Part shown: positions 48,541 to 60,559 of the stretch, in pieces
Numbering within the stretch: position 1 is the first letter of the stretch
Layout of the letters: each line of letters opens with the position of its first letter
NCBI GenBank assembly: GCA_027943335.1
Contig: BSBK01000763.1
Coordinates: 867,501 to 931,500 of the forward strand
Direction: 5' to 3'
Source of the DNA: Chamaecyparis obtusa
Lineage: Eukaryota > Streptophyta > Pinopsida > Cupressales > Cupressaceae
Length of the DNA: 64,000 bases
Notes under the pieces: model-generated
What the model was told of the DNA's origin: nothing
Databases searched by the model: none
The model's input: the letters and a program-made list of their open reading frames with translations, nothing else
Translations under genes and position numbers: made by a program

Positions 48541-48635
48541 CCCTGAAATAGGTTTCCAATTCAATTCTATCAATTTCTATCTTTTTCTTCTCGGGATCTG
48601 TGCAAAACTGTGATTTTTAATTTTTGTCTGTACAT

Positions 48636-48880
48636 CTATCGTACGAGTTTCTGAAAAATGTCGTATGGGAGCATACCCACTGTCGTATGATACTAGACCC
48701 ACTGTCATACGACATTCTATCAGATTGAGACTCATTTCATCACATACCCACTATCGTTTGGGAGCTCAACTGTCGTATGGTAGCATACCTAGTGTCATAC
48801 GAGTTTTTGGACTGTCGTCTGGGAGCATACCCACTATCGTACAAGTTTTGGTACCAGATTTCAATTGTCGTTTCATTTTT
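48636..48880. repeat. Cluster of GTCGTACGAC-like motifs, leader copy 1
   Basis: About ten variants of a 10-bp near-palindrome (CTGTCGTATGA, TGTCATACGAC, TATCGTACGAG and similar) in 245 bp, often preceded by ACCCACT and followed by GTTT or GGGAGC. No ORF explains it. Confidence 0.75.
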
Positions 48881-49652
48881 GCAGACAGTTTGTCAGATTT
48901 GATTTTCAAATTTTGACTGACAGCTAACCCTAACAATTGAAATTTACTATTTCTGATTGATTTTTGCTGATTTTGATTAGGAAAAGCGCAAGAATTGCTA
49001 AAAATTAGGTAAAATCTACTAAGCGCATTGCAAGGATCATGAGGTATTCTCCTTGTTCTGAAAAAATTTCAATTTGGACTTAAAATAAATCTCTCACGTG
49101 TCAAGCTTGTGTGCATCTTTTCATGCTTTTGATCTATTTCTACACACTTGCATAATTTGATACTAGGTTGTGATCCCTTAAGGATTCATTAAGTAGTCTT
49201 AGAATACTTGTGATTGATCTTGATTGCTATCTTGGGTTATTGGACTCGCTAATCCGCCGGCCCCTCATTTCCGCCCCATGGTTGCAATCTCAGTGCCATA
49301 AAGGGGAGGGGTCAAAAAGATAGAAGCGTTAAGTGTTCCACTTGGCAACCCTTTTGTGCTTTTAGGAACTCACTTGTTTTCTAAGTTGTGGACTCGTTTT
49401 CAGCTTGTGTGAGGTGTTAAGTGTTCCACCTTGTGGATTCATCTTATATTTTCTTTAAGCGTTAAGTGTTCCTCTTTCTACTTTTTGGATGCTTTTGGTA
49501 GATTTGCTTTCGGACCATACATCTGTGCTCACATAGTAATTAGGCCCTATGAACACTATTCATGATTCTTGAGAGATTGGATTCCTAGCGAAATCCTTCC
49601 TTGACAATGAAATCCTTGTAGGTAGGGAGGATACTTAGTGCGTTTCACATTC

Positions 49653-49850
49653 AAATTGGTTAGTGCGTCTTCTCTTATTGATCGATACATTCTCTCTCTA
49701 AAGATGTTGATAGATCACGTAGGGTTGATATCATGAGCTTTGGTGAATCAAAATTGGTTAGTGCATCTTCTCTTATTGATTGATACATTCTCTCCCCGGA
49801 GAGGTTGATAGATCACGTGGAGTTGATATCACAGACCTTGGTGAAACAAA
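49653..49850 (+). repeat. 98-bp direct duplication in the element leader
   Basis: AAATTGGTTAGTGCRTCTTC begins at 49653 and again at 49751; each copy runs through GATAGATCACGTRG and a GGTGAAWCAAA end. Just upstream a GTTAAGTGTTCC word recurs at about 49328, 49414 and 49459. The rest of the 48541-51269 leader has no supported ORF. Confidence 0.8.
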
Positions 49851-50579
49851 CTTTGTCTTAGCGTGTCGGATTCATCTGCTTGCTTTGTTTGGGTTAAAAG
49901 TGAAGAGGTGTCAAAACCTTGAATCTAGAGCCAAGTCCCCTTGTGGTATAAATCTATGAGTCACCTTTAGAGAGGGTTAACCGTAGCAGATGATCCCTTC
50001 ACAGGAAAAATTGCATTGACGGAACCTCAAGCGGTCATAGCCATTTCAGACGTGGTAGTGACAGCCGCTATATAAATGTCCTTGTGGAAGAAACCTCCAC
50101 GGGTATGGTTCATTGTTGGGTTGTCAGATCTCCCTAGCAGCTCTTGAAGATTAAGTTCTCAGACTGTGTCAAAACCTTGGTGCATCAGGATTGGAGTTCA
50201 CCCCTTTGAATCATAAAATTTGCAGAGTCAAACCATTACTAAAAACGCTAGAGACGCCAATTTTTCATTCTCAGGTATATGTGTGTTATTGCAAAACTTT
50301 TCAGAACATACACAATTAGTACTCTCAGGGATTAGTACAATTTGGTCACTTGATTGTTCATGTGCAAGGTTGCTTTTTCCCTTGATCATTATTTTCAAAT
50401 GTGCTTGGAATCACTTGCTTGCTGTTCTGCATGCTCGTTTATCTGCTTGGCTATTAAAAATGATCAAATCTAGTATAACCTTCAAAATCTAGATAGTACA
50501 ATTTGCAAACAATCCAAAATTGAAAACCTTAAGTTTTGCAAAATTTGACGTAAAACTCTTTCTGGAGTCAAAAGTCATT

Positions 50580-50830
50580 TCAGGAAGTCAAAAGTCGTAC
50601 GAGTTTTTATCTAGTGTCGTTTCAGTATTGCCCATCTGTCATATGATTGAGAACCCAGTGTCGTACTAGTTTTCAAACCAGCAAATTCAAGAAAGTCAAA
50701 ACCCTATTAGCAACTATCGTATGATATTGACAACTATCATTTCATTGCTACCCAACTGTCGTATGAGTTTAGCAACTATCATTTCATAGACTACCCAGTG
50801 GCATACGAGTCTGCAGAGTGTCGTTTGGAA
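50580..50830. repeat. Cluster of GTCGTACGAC-like motifs, leader copy 2
   Basis: About ten variants in 250 bp (for example AGTCGTACGAGTTT near 50590, CTGTCGTATGAGTTT near 50758, GGCATACGAGTCT near 50800), again with ACCCA or AACTA prefixes, ending about 440 bp before the gag ATG. Confidence 0.75.
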
Positions 50831-51269
50831 AAATTTGAGAGAGTTCTCAGGAATTGTCAAATTGCAAGATATCCAATGTTTCCAGCCTAGTTCCAGAATC
50901 TATCAAAAATATCATTGTGTCAGGAACAAAGCAGTAGCTATTGAGAATTCTACCATTTTCTGAGATTGATCTTTTGAATCTGATCTAGCCTTTTGTTTGA
51001 TCAATTTGAGTCCTTTTTATCTCATGTCAAAACCTTGTCATAACTATCAATCTTCAATCAATCTTCAAAAATAGACTAAGTGTTGGGAACTCGTGTCCGC
51101 TATCTTTTGGGTGATCTATCCCATACATCTAGGGCACAGTTTCCTTCACCCACATCTCATTAGATCTTCAAAACTATCATAATCTTGACAAGGTTGCGTC
51201 ATCCGATTTTCTTGAATCAAATAGATCTTCAGTTGTCTTCATCCTTTTCTTCTATTTCATTCAAAGTTA

Positions 51270-52649
51270 ATGGTGGAGACCAGAGCTTCTTCACACAAGA
51301 AATCAAAAGAAACATCTCAGAACTTACTTTTACCCAATACCCCAGGTCCAACTCTTGAACAACTCATCAAGTTCAGTATCTACGAAGATGACGGTCTCGG
51401 TAACTTTTGATTAAAAACTAGTTACCTACCTCCTCTATCAACTCACAGAGGTAATCAACAAACTCCTCCTCAATCTATTCCAGAGAGTCCAAAAACTCCT
51501 ATCATGTCTCAAGCAGGGACAAACCATGGTTCTCTAGGAGGAGGATCCCAAGGACCCCATTCTCAACATAATGCCGACCAAGAACCTACACCCTCTGAAA
51601 TCCATCGATGTCAGAATGACGATGAATTCAAAAGAATGATGAGGCATTTCTTGAAAGTGGATAGACAGGCATACTTTTTACAATTAGCCCAGGAAGGAGC
51701 TAAACTTCCTCCTCACTTCAATGTCGATGATATCATCACACATGAGGAAGAAACTCCACTCACAACTATGACAAGATAGATGCATGCTATGCAAGTTGAA
51801 CTTAACAATCTTAAGAAAGAGAAGGAACCTAAAGAGCTATCCATGGAGGCCCTATGTCCTTTTCCGTTTGACAGAAACTTGTATATGCCACCATTTCCAA
51901 AGAAAGTGGAGATACCAAAGTATGAAAAATATGACAGACACTCTGATCCTCAAGATCATGTCAGAGAGTTCTGTACGCACTCCATGGAATTCATGCATGA
52001 ACCAACCTATTTGATGCATCTTTTTCCTAGATCCTTGGAAGGAGCATCCATTCAATGGTTTTCGAGATTACCTTCTACGATCAAAACTTTTGAAGAATTG
52101 ATTAAATTGTTTTATCAATAATATTCCTACAATATTCAACATCTGATTACCATGATCGATCTCTGTAACCTCAAGCAATATCCAGGGGAATCATTCCTAA
52201 CTTTTCTCAAGAGGTGGCGAAAGAAGTTTTCTCTATATGCTAGACCAATTCCCAAAATGGAGAAACTTGAAATCTTTATCAATAACCTTGTTCCAGAGCT
52301 CAACTATCCATTACAAATGCAAGATCATGTATCTTTTGATAAAATGGTGGATAATGCAATCAAGATTAAGAAAGTACTTGTCAAGAAAGGAGAAATCACA
52401 CTTCAAAATGACAAGTTTGAATCTGGATCTAGCTCAAAAGATAAAAATAAGAGCTGGAATAGAAACAAAGGTATCATCTCTGATGGTGTTTTTGACACTA
52501 TCCACACCCCATCAAAGGCACCGACCTACAATCTCACCCTTGGCACCAAAGCCATTAAAGCTTCAGAGAAAAAATCTGCTGAACCATCTCCAAAGAAGCC
52601 ATTCAAACAATGGGATAATAAATGAAAGTTTACTCCCCTGGGAGAATCT
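51270..52649 (+). pseudogene. gag: Gag of plus-strand Tat-like element
   Basis: ATG 51270 (MVETRASSHKKSK) starts the frame that runs through all of pol. A Ser/Pro/Gln-rich N-terminus is followed by the retrotransposon gag domain at about 51870-52400, with ASIQWFSRLP (near 52050) and FLTFLKRWRKKF (near 52195). Stops are TGA 51408, TAG 51777, TAA 52119 and TGA 52623, with no frameshift. The zinc-finger-like part (C-x2-H...GH...C) lies just after the 52623 stop, at 52760-52805. The usual role is RNA packaging. Confidence 0.9.
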
Positions 52650-54908
52650 TTGGAATCTACCTTGAGAACCCTAATAGCTGATAACATCATCTCTTTACCA
52701 CCAATCCGAAACCTTGATCCAAATCCAAAACCATATTGGTGGAAAGATAATGAATTATGTGCTTTCCATCGGACTAAAGGCCACAAAACTAATGGATGCT
52801 TCCACTTGAAGCATACCATTCAAGAATTGATAGATCAAGGGGACATCATGATCGATAATCCTACCAGCAATAATGATCACACAACATTTACAGAACCGTT
52901 TCCACAACATGGCCAGGGAGTTTCCACTTCTCAGCCTAACATGGGGGCAAAAGTCAACTATGCCTACCCTGGTAACAATGTTGTCATCAATATGGTTGAA
53001 ACATGTCTCTCTAAGAGCTACAATGTCATCATGATTGTACGAAGAGATAGAAATCATTCCTCAACTAATGCGATTACCAGATCACAAGCTCAGGCTCATC
53101 TGAAAGGACAAACACCAAGTTCATCTAATGTCCCTAAGATACCTTTCAATCTCACATCTGCTTCTAAACAGAAGGCTGCCTCAAAATCTTCCAATCCAAA
53201 GGATACCAGACCTACATCTTACAGCATCGTCCAACAACTCCAGCATACCAATGCCAAAATCTCTATGTTTGAGTTACTTCGAATATCTCCAGCTCACAAA
53301 GATATCCTAGACAAAGCTTTGCTCGGCTCTAATGTTCCTGATGATCTAGATCTAGACAGGTTCCAGACTATGGTTGGTCATCTAATGTCTCCACAATATA
53401 TCTCCTTTTCAGAGGAAGATGACAACTCCCTAAGTCACCCACATAATCAGCCCTTGCACATAGAAGTCTTGATCCAGAACCGTCGAGTCAAATGTGTGTT
53501 GATAGATGGGGGCGCAGGCCTCAACATTTGTTCTTATAGCTTAATCACACAGTTGGGATTCTTAGAGATGGCTATTGATCCTCGAAATAAGATCACCATA
53601 AAAGCCTATGATGAACAAGAAAGAGCTTCTAAAGGAACCATTGTCTTACCCATCCGAGTGGGTCCGGTCATCAAAGATACCACATGTCAGGTGCTTGATC
53701 TACCATTGGCTTACAATATCCTTCTAGGGAGACCCTGGATCCATGAAATGCAAGTCATTCCTTCTATGTACCATCAATGCTTGAAATTTCCCTATGAAGG
53801 AGTGGAGGTTACTATCCCAGTAGATCTGAGTACAACTTGCAATACATTGAAGGAAAGTGTCAATAAGCTTGTTCCCAATAATAGAGAATCTTCCATCAAG
53901 CAGCTAAATGTTTCTTCCACATCTAAGATGGATGACATTGCTAAAGAGATCAATATCAAAGAAAATGGGATGGGAGAATACACTATAGAGCCAGTCTTGT
54001 CTCTGACATCTCTCCCTATCTCACCTAAGTCTTATGGGAAATCTTTGAAACAATCCAAGCCCAAACCTCAGGAACCTCTTGAGGCCTATAAAAGGAATTT
54101 TGTAGCAGAACAAGTATCCAAGAAAGAATTTGAAGAGGATGAAGCTGTGCTATCATGGCTATACAAAGAGCATTCTGAATCTAAAATTGTTCAACCTAGT
54201 GAATCTATAGCACCTACAATCCCTTCTAATTCATATGGTCCAGGGAAAAAATTGATAGCTAAGATGGGGTATCCAGGTCAAGGACCTCTAGGAATCAGAG
54301 GAAAGGGTCTTGTGACACCCATTCCACATACTGGTAGAACAAAAAAATATACTACAGGCTTAGGCTTTACAAAGAGACCTTATCATCTCAAAGGTGGTTG
54401 TTCTCATGTCATAGAACAAATTGCACCAGGAGAACCCCTTCTCAAGAAAGAAGAGACAGAACCCTCAGATGATGATTCAGATAGTTCAAAACTCATCCCC
54501 TATGAAAAATTGCCTAAAGAGATCAAAGATCTTCTTGATGATAAAGATGATCCTATCAAAAGAATTAATGTAGTAGAAACACAAGAACCTACTGTAGCAC
54601 AAGAGATGGTTGCACCACAAGAACCAGCCAATCTCAAAGGTGATCAAACTGATCCAAAAGAAGAGAGTAGTTATTCTGACACTGATTCCCATGAATATGA
54701 ATTCAAGTCAGAGACTGAGGGTAATCCTTCTTGGGGTATTCATCCTGACTTCACACATTTTCTCAAATTTCCTAGAGATCCTGAATCAGAAGCTGAGTCA
54801 AATGACTATGAATGGGGAGTCATTCTAGAAGAAGATGAGCTTATCACAGAGAAATATATTGATGTTATTCACCAATATGTATCTCAACCCAACGTAGGTC
54901 TAGAGTGA
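52650..54908 (+). pseudogene. Gag C-terminus, protease and G-patch, 752-codon open stretch
   Basis: Begins with the gag zinc-finger-like CAFHRTKGHKTNGC (residues about 37-50), typical of Tat gags. A Ser/Thr-rich linker follows. The aspartic protease has VLIDGGAGLNICS, with its Asp at residue 286 (53505-53507), and YNILLGRPWIHEM (about residues 352-364). After it comes a G-patch: SYGPGKKLIAKMGY...GQGPLG, residues about 526-573 (54226-54365). A long acidic tail rich in Asp, Glu and Ser follows to TGA 54906. The protease site DGG instead of DSG is normal in such elements. A G-patch after a protease is best known from betaretroviruses, where it binds nucleic acid. This is the longest undamaged frame in the window. 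Confidence 0.88.
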
Positions 54909-55628
54909 AACAATGAACTTAACGTGTCTGATCCACCTATGGCTAAAGAGGATTCCCATGATAACATTGAGCCTATTCACGAGTTAAACATTTTGAGCTG
55001 TAATATCACCTTTGAACTTGAGTGTCAGGTTAGGACCAATGATGACATATCCACATCCATGAACACCATATCCCAAGCCTTTCCCGCTTTGACTATCCAA
55101 TGCCCTAATCTAATCGACCAAACTTCCACAAACCCAAGCCATGGTGTTTACACCTTTTCCATTGACTATGCCCTTGCTTGTTACCTCAATGCAGTCGAGC
55201 CTATGAGGACTTCCATCAGTGAACCAAGCATTAGCATGACCAAGTCGGACATCAAATATCTTAGTCAAAAAAATAAAAATAAAAAGAAAAAGAGTTCTGA
55301 GGGTGAAAACCACTTTGTGGCAGTCTCAGAACCGATAAAAGTAAAAATAAAAGACGTATCCAAAGGTGAAAACCTCTCTGAGGCGCCTAAGGATGAGATA
55401 TTTGATGTCCTTCTGAGTCATTTACAGGATGAGATATTTGATGTCCTTCTGAGTCATTTACAGGATAGATCTCCAGTTCTGATTGAACCCACTCAATCCA
55501 TCAATTTGGGTACAATAGAGGAACCACAATTGGTACATGTAGCACAATCCTTATCGGAAGAAGAGAAATAGAAATTCACTACATTCTTATCAAAAAAAAA
55601 GATCAACTTTGCATGGAAATATTCAAAT
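54909..55628 (+). pseudogene. Linker between protease/G-patch and RT, with a 12-residue duplication
   Basis: 215-codon open frame at 54924-55571, in frame with both neighbours, low complexity, with a Lys-rich NKNKKKKS patch. A perfect 36-bp tandem duplication at 55392-55427 and 55428-55463 adds 12 residues (DEIFDVLLSHLQ twice). TAG 55569 separates it from the RT start (INFAWKYSNMPG). No enzyme motif. It is probably a spacer that precedes the RT as in other Tat elements. Confidence 0.75.
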
Positions 55629-57404
55629 ATGCCAGGATTGGATCCCAATCTCATCATGCACCATCTATCCATTACTCTTGGGGTAAAACCAGTCAAACAA
55701 AAATTGAGAAAGATGCATCCTCATGTGGCACTCTTAATCAAAGCAAAGCTAGAAAAACTCCTCAAAGCTAGATTCATCTGTGTCATAGACTATGCTGAGT
55801 GGATCTCCAACATTGTACCTGTTTCAAAACCAGATGGTTCAATCAGAGTGTGCACGGACTTTAGAGACGTTAACAGAGCATGCCCTAAGGATGACTTTCC
55901 ACTACCTAACATTGATATGATAGTGGACATGACTGCGGGCTATGAAATGTATTCCCTTATGGATGGTTTTTCTAGATACAACCAAATCAAAATTACTCCA
56001 GAAGACCAAGAGAAAACTACATTCACATGTGCGTGGGGAACCTTCTGTTGGAATGTTATGCCATTCGGACTCAAAAATGCAGGAGCTACATACCAAAGAG
56101 CAATGACATTTATTTTTCATGATATGATGCATAGAACAATGGAGGATTATGTTGATGATACCTTAGAAAAACCAATGATCAGAACTGAACATCTAACTGA
56201 CTTGAGCATGATCCTTGACAGAATAGAAAAATTTAGTCTTCAACTAAATCCTAAGAAGTGTGCTTTTGGTGTCACTTTTGGAAAACTCCTGGGATACATA
56301 GTCTCAAAGAAAGGTATTGAAGTTGATCAGGCTAAAGTCAAGGGTATCATCAAGATGCAACCTCCCAAGAATATCAGTCAAATGCGAACTTTGCAAGGGA
56401 GAGTGCAATCTATCAGGAGATTCATATCACAGTTAGCTGACATATCACAACCTTTCACAAAGACATTACATAAAGGTGTGACCTTTACATGGAATGAAGA
56501 CTGTGCAAAGAATTTTGATCATATCAAGAATTATCTCTCGAATCCTCCTATCTTGATGCCTCCTATTCATGGGAAGCCATTAATATTATATGTCTCCGCA
56601 ATAGATACATCACTGGGGGCATTACTAGCACAGCATGATGAGAACAAGAAGGAAAGAGCCATGTACTATATTAGTAGAACCTTAGTGATCTATGAGAAGA
56701 ACTGCTCAATGATAGAGAAGGCATGTCTAGCTGTGATCTTTGCATCGCAAAAATTGAGACACTACATGTTAGCTCATACTACTCATTTGGTAGCTAAAAT
56801 TGATCCACTGAAATATCTCCTAAGCAAAGCTGCCCTCACAGGTAGACTAGCTAAATGGGTCATGCTCTTGAGTGAATTTGACATTGAATATGTTGAAAGA
56901 AAAGCTATCAAAGGACAGGTCATTGTTGATCAATTAGCTGAAGCACCACTGTTTGATGATACACCCATGCAAATGGAATTTCCCGATTCCTCTATCATGC
57001 ACCTCTCTTCTAGAGCATGGCAGTTATTATTTGATGGCTCCTATACACAAAATGGATCTGGAGTAGGCATATTGTTCATCACTCCTCAAGGATACTTGAT
57101 ACCCAAAGCATTCAAACTAAAGTTTCCTTGCACAAACAATATTGCTGAATATGAGGCACTTCTCAATGGTATGAAAATGGCAATACAGTGGAGAGTTACA
57201 GAGATGCACATCCATGGAGACTCACAATTGGTTATCCACCAAGTCAATGATGTGTACCAAACCAAAGATGAAAAGCTCATTCCTTACAAGAGAATGGTAG
57301 ATGATTTAAAGAAATACTTCATCTCTATCACATTTGAGCAAATACCTAGAATGGAGAATAAGGCTGCCGATGCAATGGTGACACTATCTACTCTCTTACA
57401 GTAG
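55629..57404 (+). pseudogene. RT, degenerate RNase H and archaeal-type RNase H, 591 codons
   Basis: RT (to about 56400) has RVCTDFRDVNRACPKDDFPLP, MPFGLKNAGATYQRAM and the catalytic YVDD at 56148-56159. The native RNase H region (about 56570-56950) keeps the fold pattern but has SAIDTS for the first Asp region, MIEKACLAVIFA and VAKIDPLKYL. TDH-type catalytic Asp is missing, so it is probably inactive. The second RNase H (about 57010-57390) has all four acidic residues: LLFDGSY, NNIAEYEALL, HGDSQL and KAADAM. It lies downstream of the native one, the usual Tat order. The frame ends at TAG 57402. RT copies element RNA into DNA in cytoplasmic particles. Confidence 0.92.
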
Positions 57405-58769
57405 CCTGAACATGAGCTACGCTATGAGTTCCTAGTGGAAGCCCTATCCTATCCTACATATGACTCCCCTGAAACCCACATGATCTACACTGTTGTAGGT
57501 TATGACTCATCTCGCTACAAAAATCTGTCCTCCTATCTCCATGACAAAATCATCCTTGAGTCCTTTAACCATTTTGAGAAATGAAACCTTATCCAATCTG
57601 CATCCTGATATGTCATCATTGGTAATGATCTGTACAAACGAGGTTTAGATGGTACACTGCTTAGATGTTTAGAACGGGAAGAGTCTCAACGTGCATTAGA
57701 GGAAGTCCACGAGGGTGTATGTGGATCGCACTCAAATGGTTTAACGTTAGCTCAAAAACTTATTAGGGCTAGGTACTGTTGGCCTGAAATGGAGAAAGAG
57801 GCTATTAAATTTGCTAAAAATTGTCAACAGTGTCAAGTACATGGCAACTTGATTCATGCTCCAGGGAGAGATCTAATTTCCTTTACTACACAATGGCCTT
57901 TTCAACAATGGGCATTTGATCTCATAGGCGCTATCCATCCACACTCTTCTAATGGACATACCCATATAATCACAGCTACAGATTATTTTACAAAATGGGT
58001 AGAAGCAGTTCCTCTAACACAAGCAATGAGGAAATAGATCTCTATGTTCATCCTAAACTACATCATTTGCAGATATGGGATCCCTCATTCCATAGTCACA
58101 GACAATGGGGGACAATTCAAAAACAAGGACCTAGATGACGTATGTGCCAAATTCAAGATTACTCAACATTGGTCATCTATCTACTATCCTCAAGGGAATG
58201 GACAAGCTGAAGCTTCAAACAAAAATCTCTTGAAAATATTGCACAGAACAGTGAATAAAATAGGAAGAGACTGGCATCTCATGATCAATCCAGCTCTCTG
58301 GGCATACAAAACTAGTATCAGAATGCCTACAGGGGCTACACCTTTCACTTTAGTTTATGGGTCTGAAGCGGTACTGCCTATTGAGGTTGAAATCCCATCA
58401 CTCAGAATCAGAATGCATGGACTTGTCACTGATGAAGACTACAGAGTGTCTAGGTTACAAGAACTTGAATTACTAGATGAGCATAGGCAAGCAGCGTATG
58501 ATCATCTCAGAGTGTATCAGAAAAGAATGTCTAGAGGCTACAACAAGAAAGTCAGACACAGAGAATTTTAGGTTGGTGATCTAGTGTTGAGAGAAAATCC
58601 TAAAAATCAATCACATCGAGAATGCAAGGGGAAGTTTGAACCCAATTGGCTGGGTCCCTTTGTTATCACTGCTACTTTTGGCTCTGGTGCCTATCAACTC
58701 TCAACAACTGAAGGAGAACAGCTCTGAGAACCAATCAACATTCTCCATCTGAAGAAATTCTACGCCTAA
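57405..58769 (+). pseudogene. Integrase of plus-strand Tat-like element
   Basis: Same frame as RT. The zinc region has EEVHEGVCGSHSNG (about 57700) and NCQQCQ (57822). The catalytic core has TATDYFTKWVEAVP (about 57975), VTDNGGQF (about 58095) and QGNGQAEASNKN (about 58195), so Asp, Asp and Glu are all present. A GPF-type module (WLGPFVIT, near 58650) ends it, with the natural stop TAA 58767. In-frame stops are TGA 57582, TGA 57606, TAG 58035, TAG 58569 and TGA 58725. It inserts the element DNA into the genome when intact. Confidence 0.9.
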
Positions 58770-58819
58770 GGCATTCAGTGCTTGGTAAATGTCCTGAAAA
58801 AATCTTAAAAAGCAGAAAA

Positions 58820-59060
58820 AGTCCTGAAAAAATGAACATCTTGGTGAAAACCTAGCAATAGGTGCCTTGATAATTCACAAAAAAATTTAAAAATATCAAA
58901 AGTACAAAAAAATTGAAAAAATGAAAAATACAAAAAAAATGAAAAAAAGAAAAAGTGCCTTGGTGAAAACCTAGAAACAAGCACCTTGGTAGCAAAAATA
59001 GAATCTCTACCAAGATGGTGAAAACTCAGCAAATGGGCACCACTTGTTCAAAATGCTCCA
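58820..59060 (+). repeat. Repeated CTTGGTGAAAACCTAG words in an A-rich tract
   Basis: After integrase an A-rich, low-complexity tract holds three copies of a TGGTGAAAACCTAGCAA-like word (about 58840, 58955 and 59010) with GGTGCCTTG or GGGCACC around them. Such words after pol recur in Tat-like elements. Confidence 0.55.
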
Positions 59061-59205
59061 TCTATCAGTGCAATCTTGGTCTTTCCTAGCTTTCAGTCTT
59101 TCTTTAGTTTGTACATATCTCCCGGTTTGTTTTTGCATTTCCAGTTTTCAATAAGTCGGTCTGTACACCAATCAGCTCAAGCGTCTGTATCCTATCAATG
59201 TTCAA

Positions 59206-59217
59206 ACTTGGGGGCAA
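59206..59217 (+). other. Polypurine-tract-like ACTTGGGGGCAA
   Basis: Resembles the plus-strand primer tract of Tat elements. The sequence after it (TGTCATATCC) does not match the 5' LTR, so it is not followed by the 3' LTR here. Similar GGGGGCATA words stand near 59497 and 63550. It may be an internal (second) tract. Confidence 0.4.
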
Positions 59218-59219
59218 TC

Positions 59220-60559
59220 AATGTCATATCCTATGGTCTTCAGTAAGTCTTAGACATATCATATCCAGTTAGAGTCCTTTGAAGCTTCATGTGAGTCAGT
59301 CTGTCTGTCTCGTCTCCAGAAAGGATTTTGCATCTACAACAACGCAATCAAACATCAAAACTCAACTGAAAACAATCTATGCTTTTTACATGCTTTTATC
59401 TCCTTGTATGCTTACTGATTCGCATTGAGATTTTTGCATATTGTGTCCCTTCAAGCTCTTCGATGATGTCCTTTATGAGATTTAGAGAGTGATGACTGGG
59501 GGCATAATCTTTTCTTTGTTTTCTTCTTGTATGTGAAAATCTAACAACTTTGGAAATTTTGGATTGAAATGGTGTCCGACTATAACAGCCTCTATCTCGA
59601 ATTGGATGGCCATGCGTACCTCGACCATTGATACTCAAAAAATTCAAGGAAGTTTGATCTAACTATTGTCTTTTTGAGTAAATTCTTTCTCCTACTGTGG
59701 AACACAATCTTGCCTAAGGATGTGAACGATAAAGGGTCACTACGGGTAATTCAAATTGGATTTAGAATGATCTCTTGACTGTTTGATGTGTTTGCAATGC
59801 AAGGCATAGTCAGGTCATCACGACATTTATGTTTTGATGCTTGTACAAATTGCTATATCAAAATGGACATGATATTCAGTTCATCCTGGCGTTTGTGCCT
59901 TGGTGCTTATATCTAATCCAACATTCTGAAAACAAATCAATAGTCATATGACCGTGGTTGTATAACCAGTGGGTGTTGTATTGATTCTTGCGCATACAAA
60001 TAGATATTCATATGTCTATGGTCTCATGGCTAGTGTGCATTGTATTGATTTATCCAGTTACCTAAAAGTTCAATGATGATAACAAATCGACACATGATCA
60101 GTGACTAGGTCCTAGGTCTTAGGTTGCATTTCATCTTGCATGTCTCTTTGCATTTTGCATGTTTGCATGATCTCACCATGGCTAAATAAACTTCAAATCT
60201 TAAATGATTCTTCAATCACATCTTCAAATCTAACAAGAGCTGAACCTAACTCAAAGGTCTCTTCACAGAATCGCAAGCAATGATCCTCCTGGGTTATCCA
60301 TCTTTTTGACATAAGAATGAGTACTTGTCTTCATCAACCTGCAAAGCATATCATGTATATCGTTGCATTTACATATCATATCATAAACATTTATTGCATT
60401 ACATTTACATCCATTGCATAAACATACATATTTCCATAATCATTACATCTGCATAACATTCATACATATGAAAGAAATCATTGCATTGCATTGATCCATA
60501 CATACATTCTACACTACTCATAGCATTAACATCACGTGATATCATCATACATAACAAAA
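59220..60559. other. Non-coding stretch between pol and antisense gene
   Basis: About 1.3 kb without a supported gene; ATG/CAT-rich at 60340-60540 (CATTACAT-like words). It contains the GGGGGCATA word near 59497. The minus-strand open frames at 59396-59647 and 60405-60587 show no domain. Confidence 0.4.

Noticed and set aside
53128..53310. Additional ORFs inside 52237-54828 in other frames
   Set aside because: They overlap the 752-codon protease/G-patch frame, which has clear motifs.
59222..59300. 3' LTR start after the polypurine-like tract at 59206
   Set aside because: Sequence after TGTCATATCC does not match the 5' LTR (TGTAATACCCC...), so no LTR begins here.
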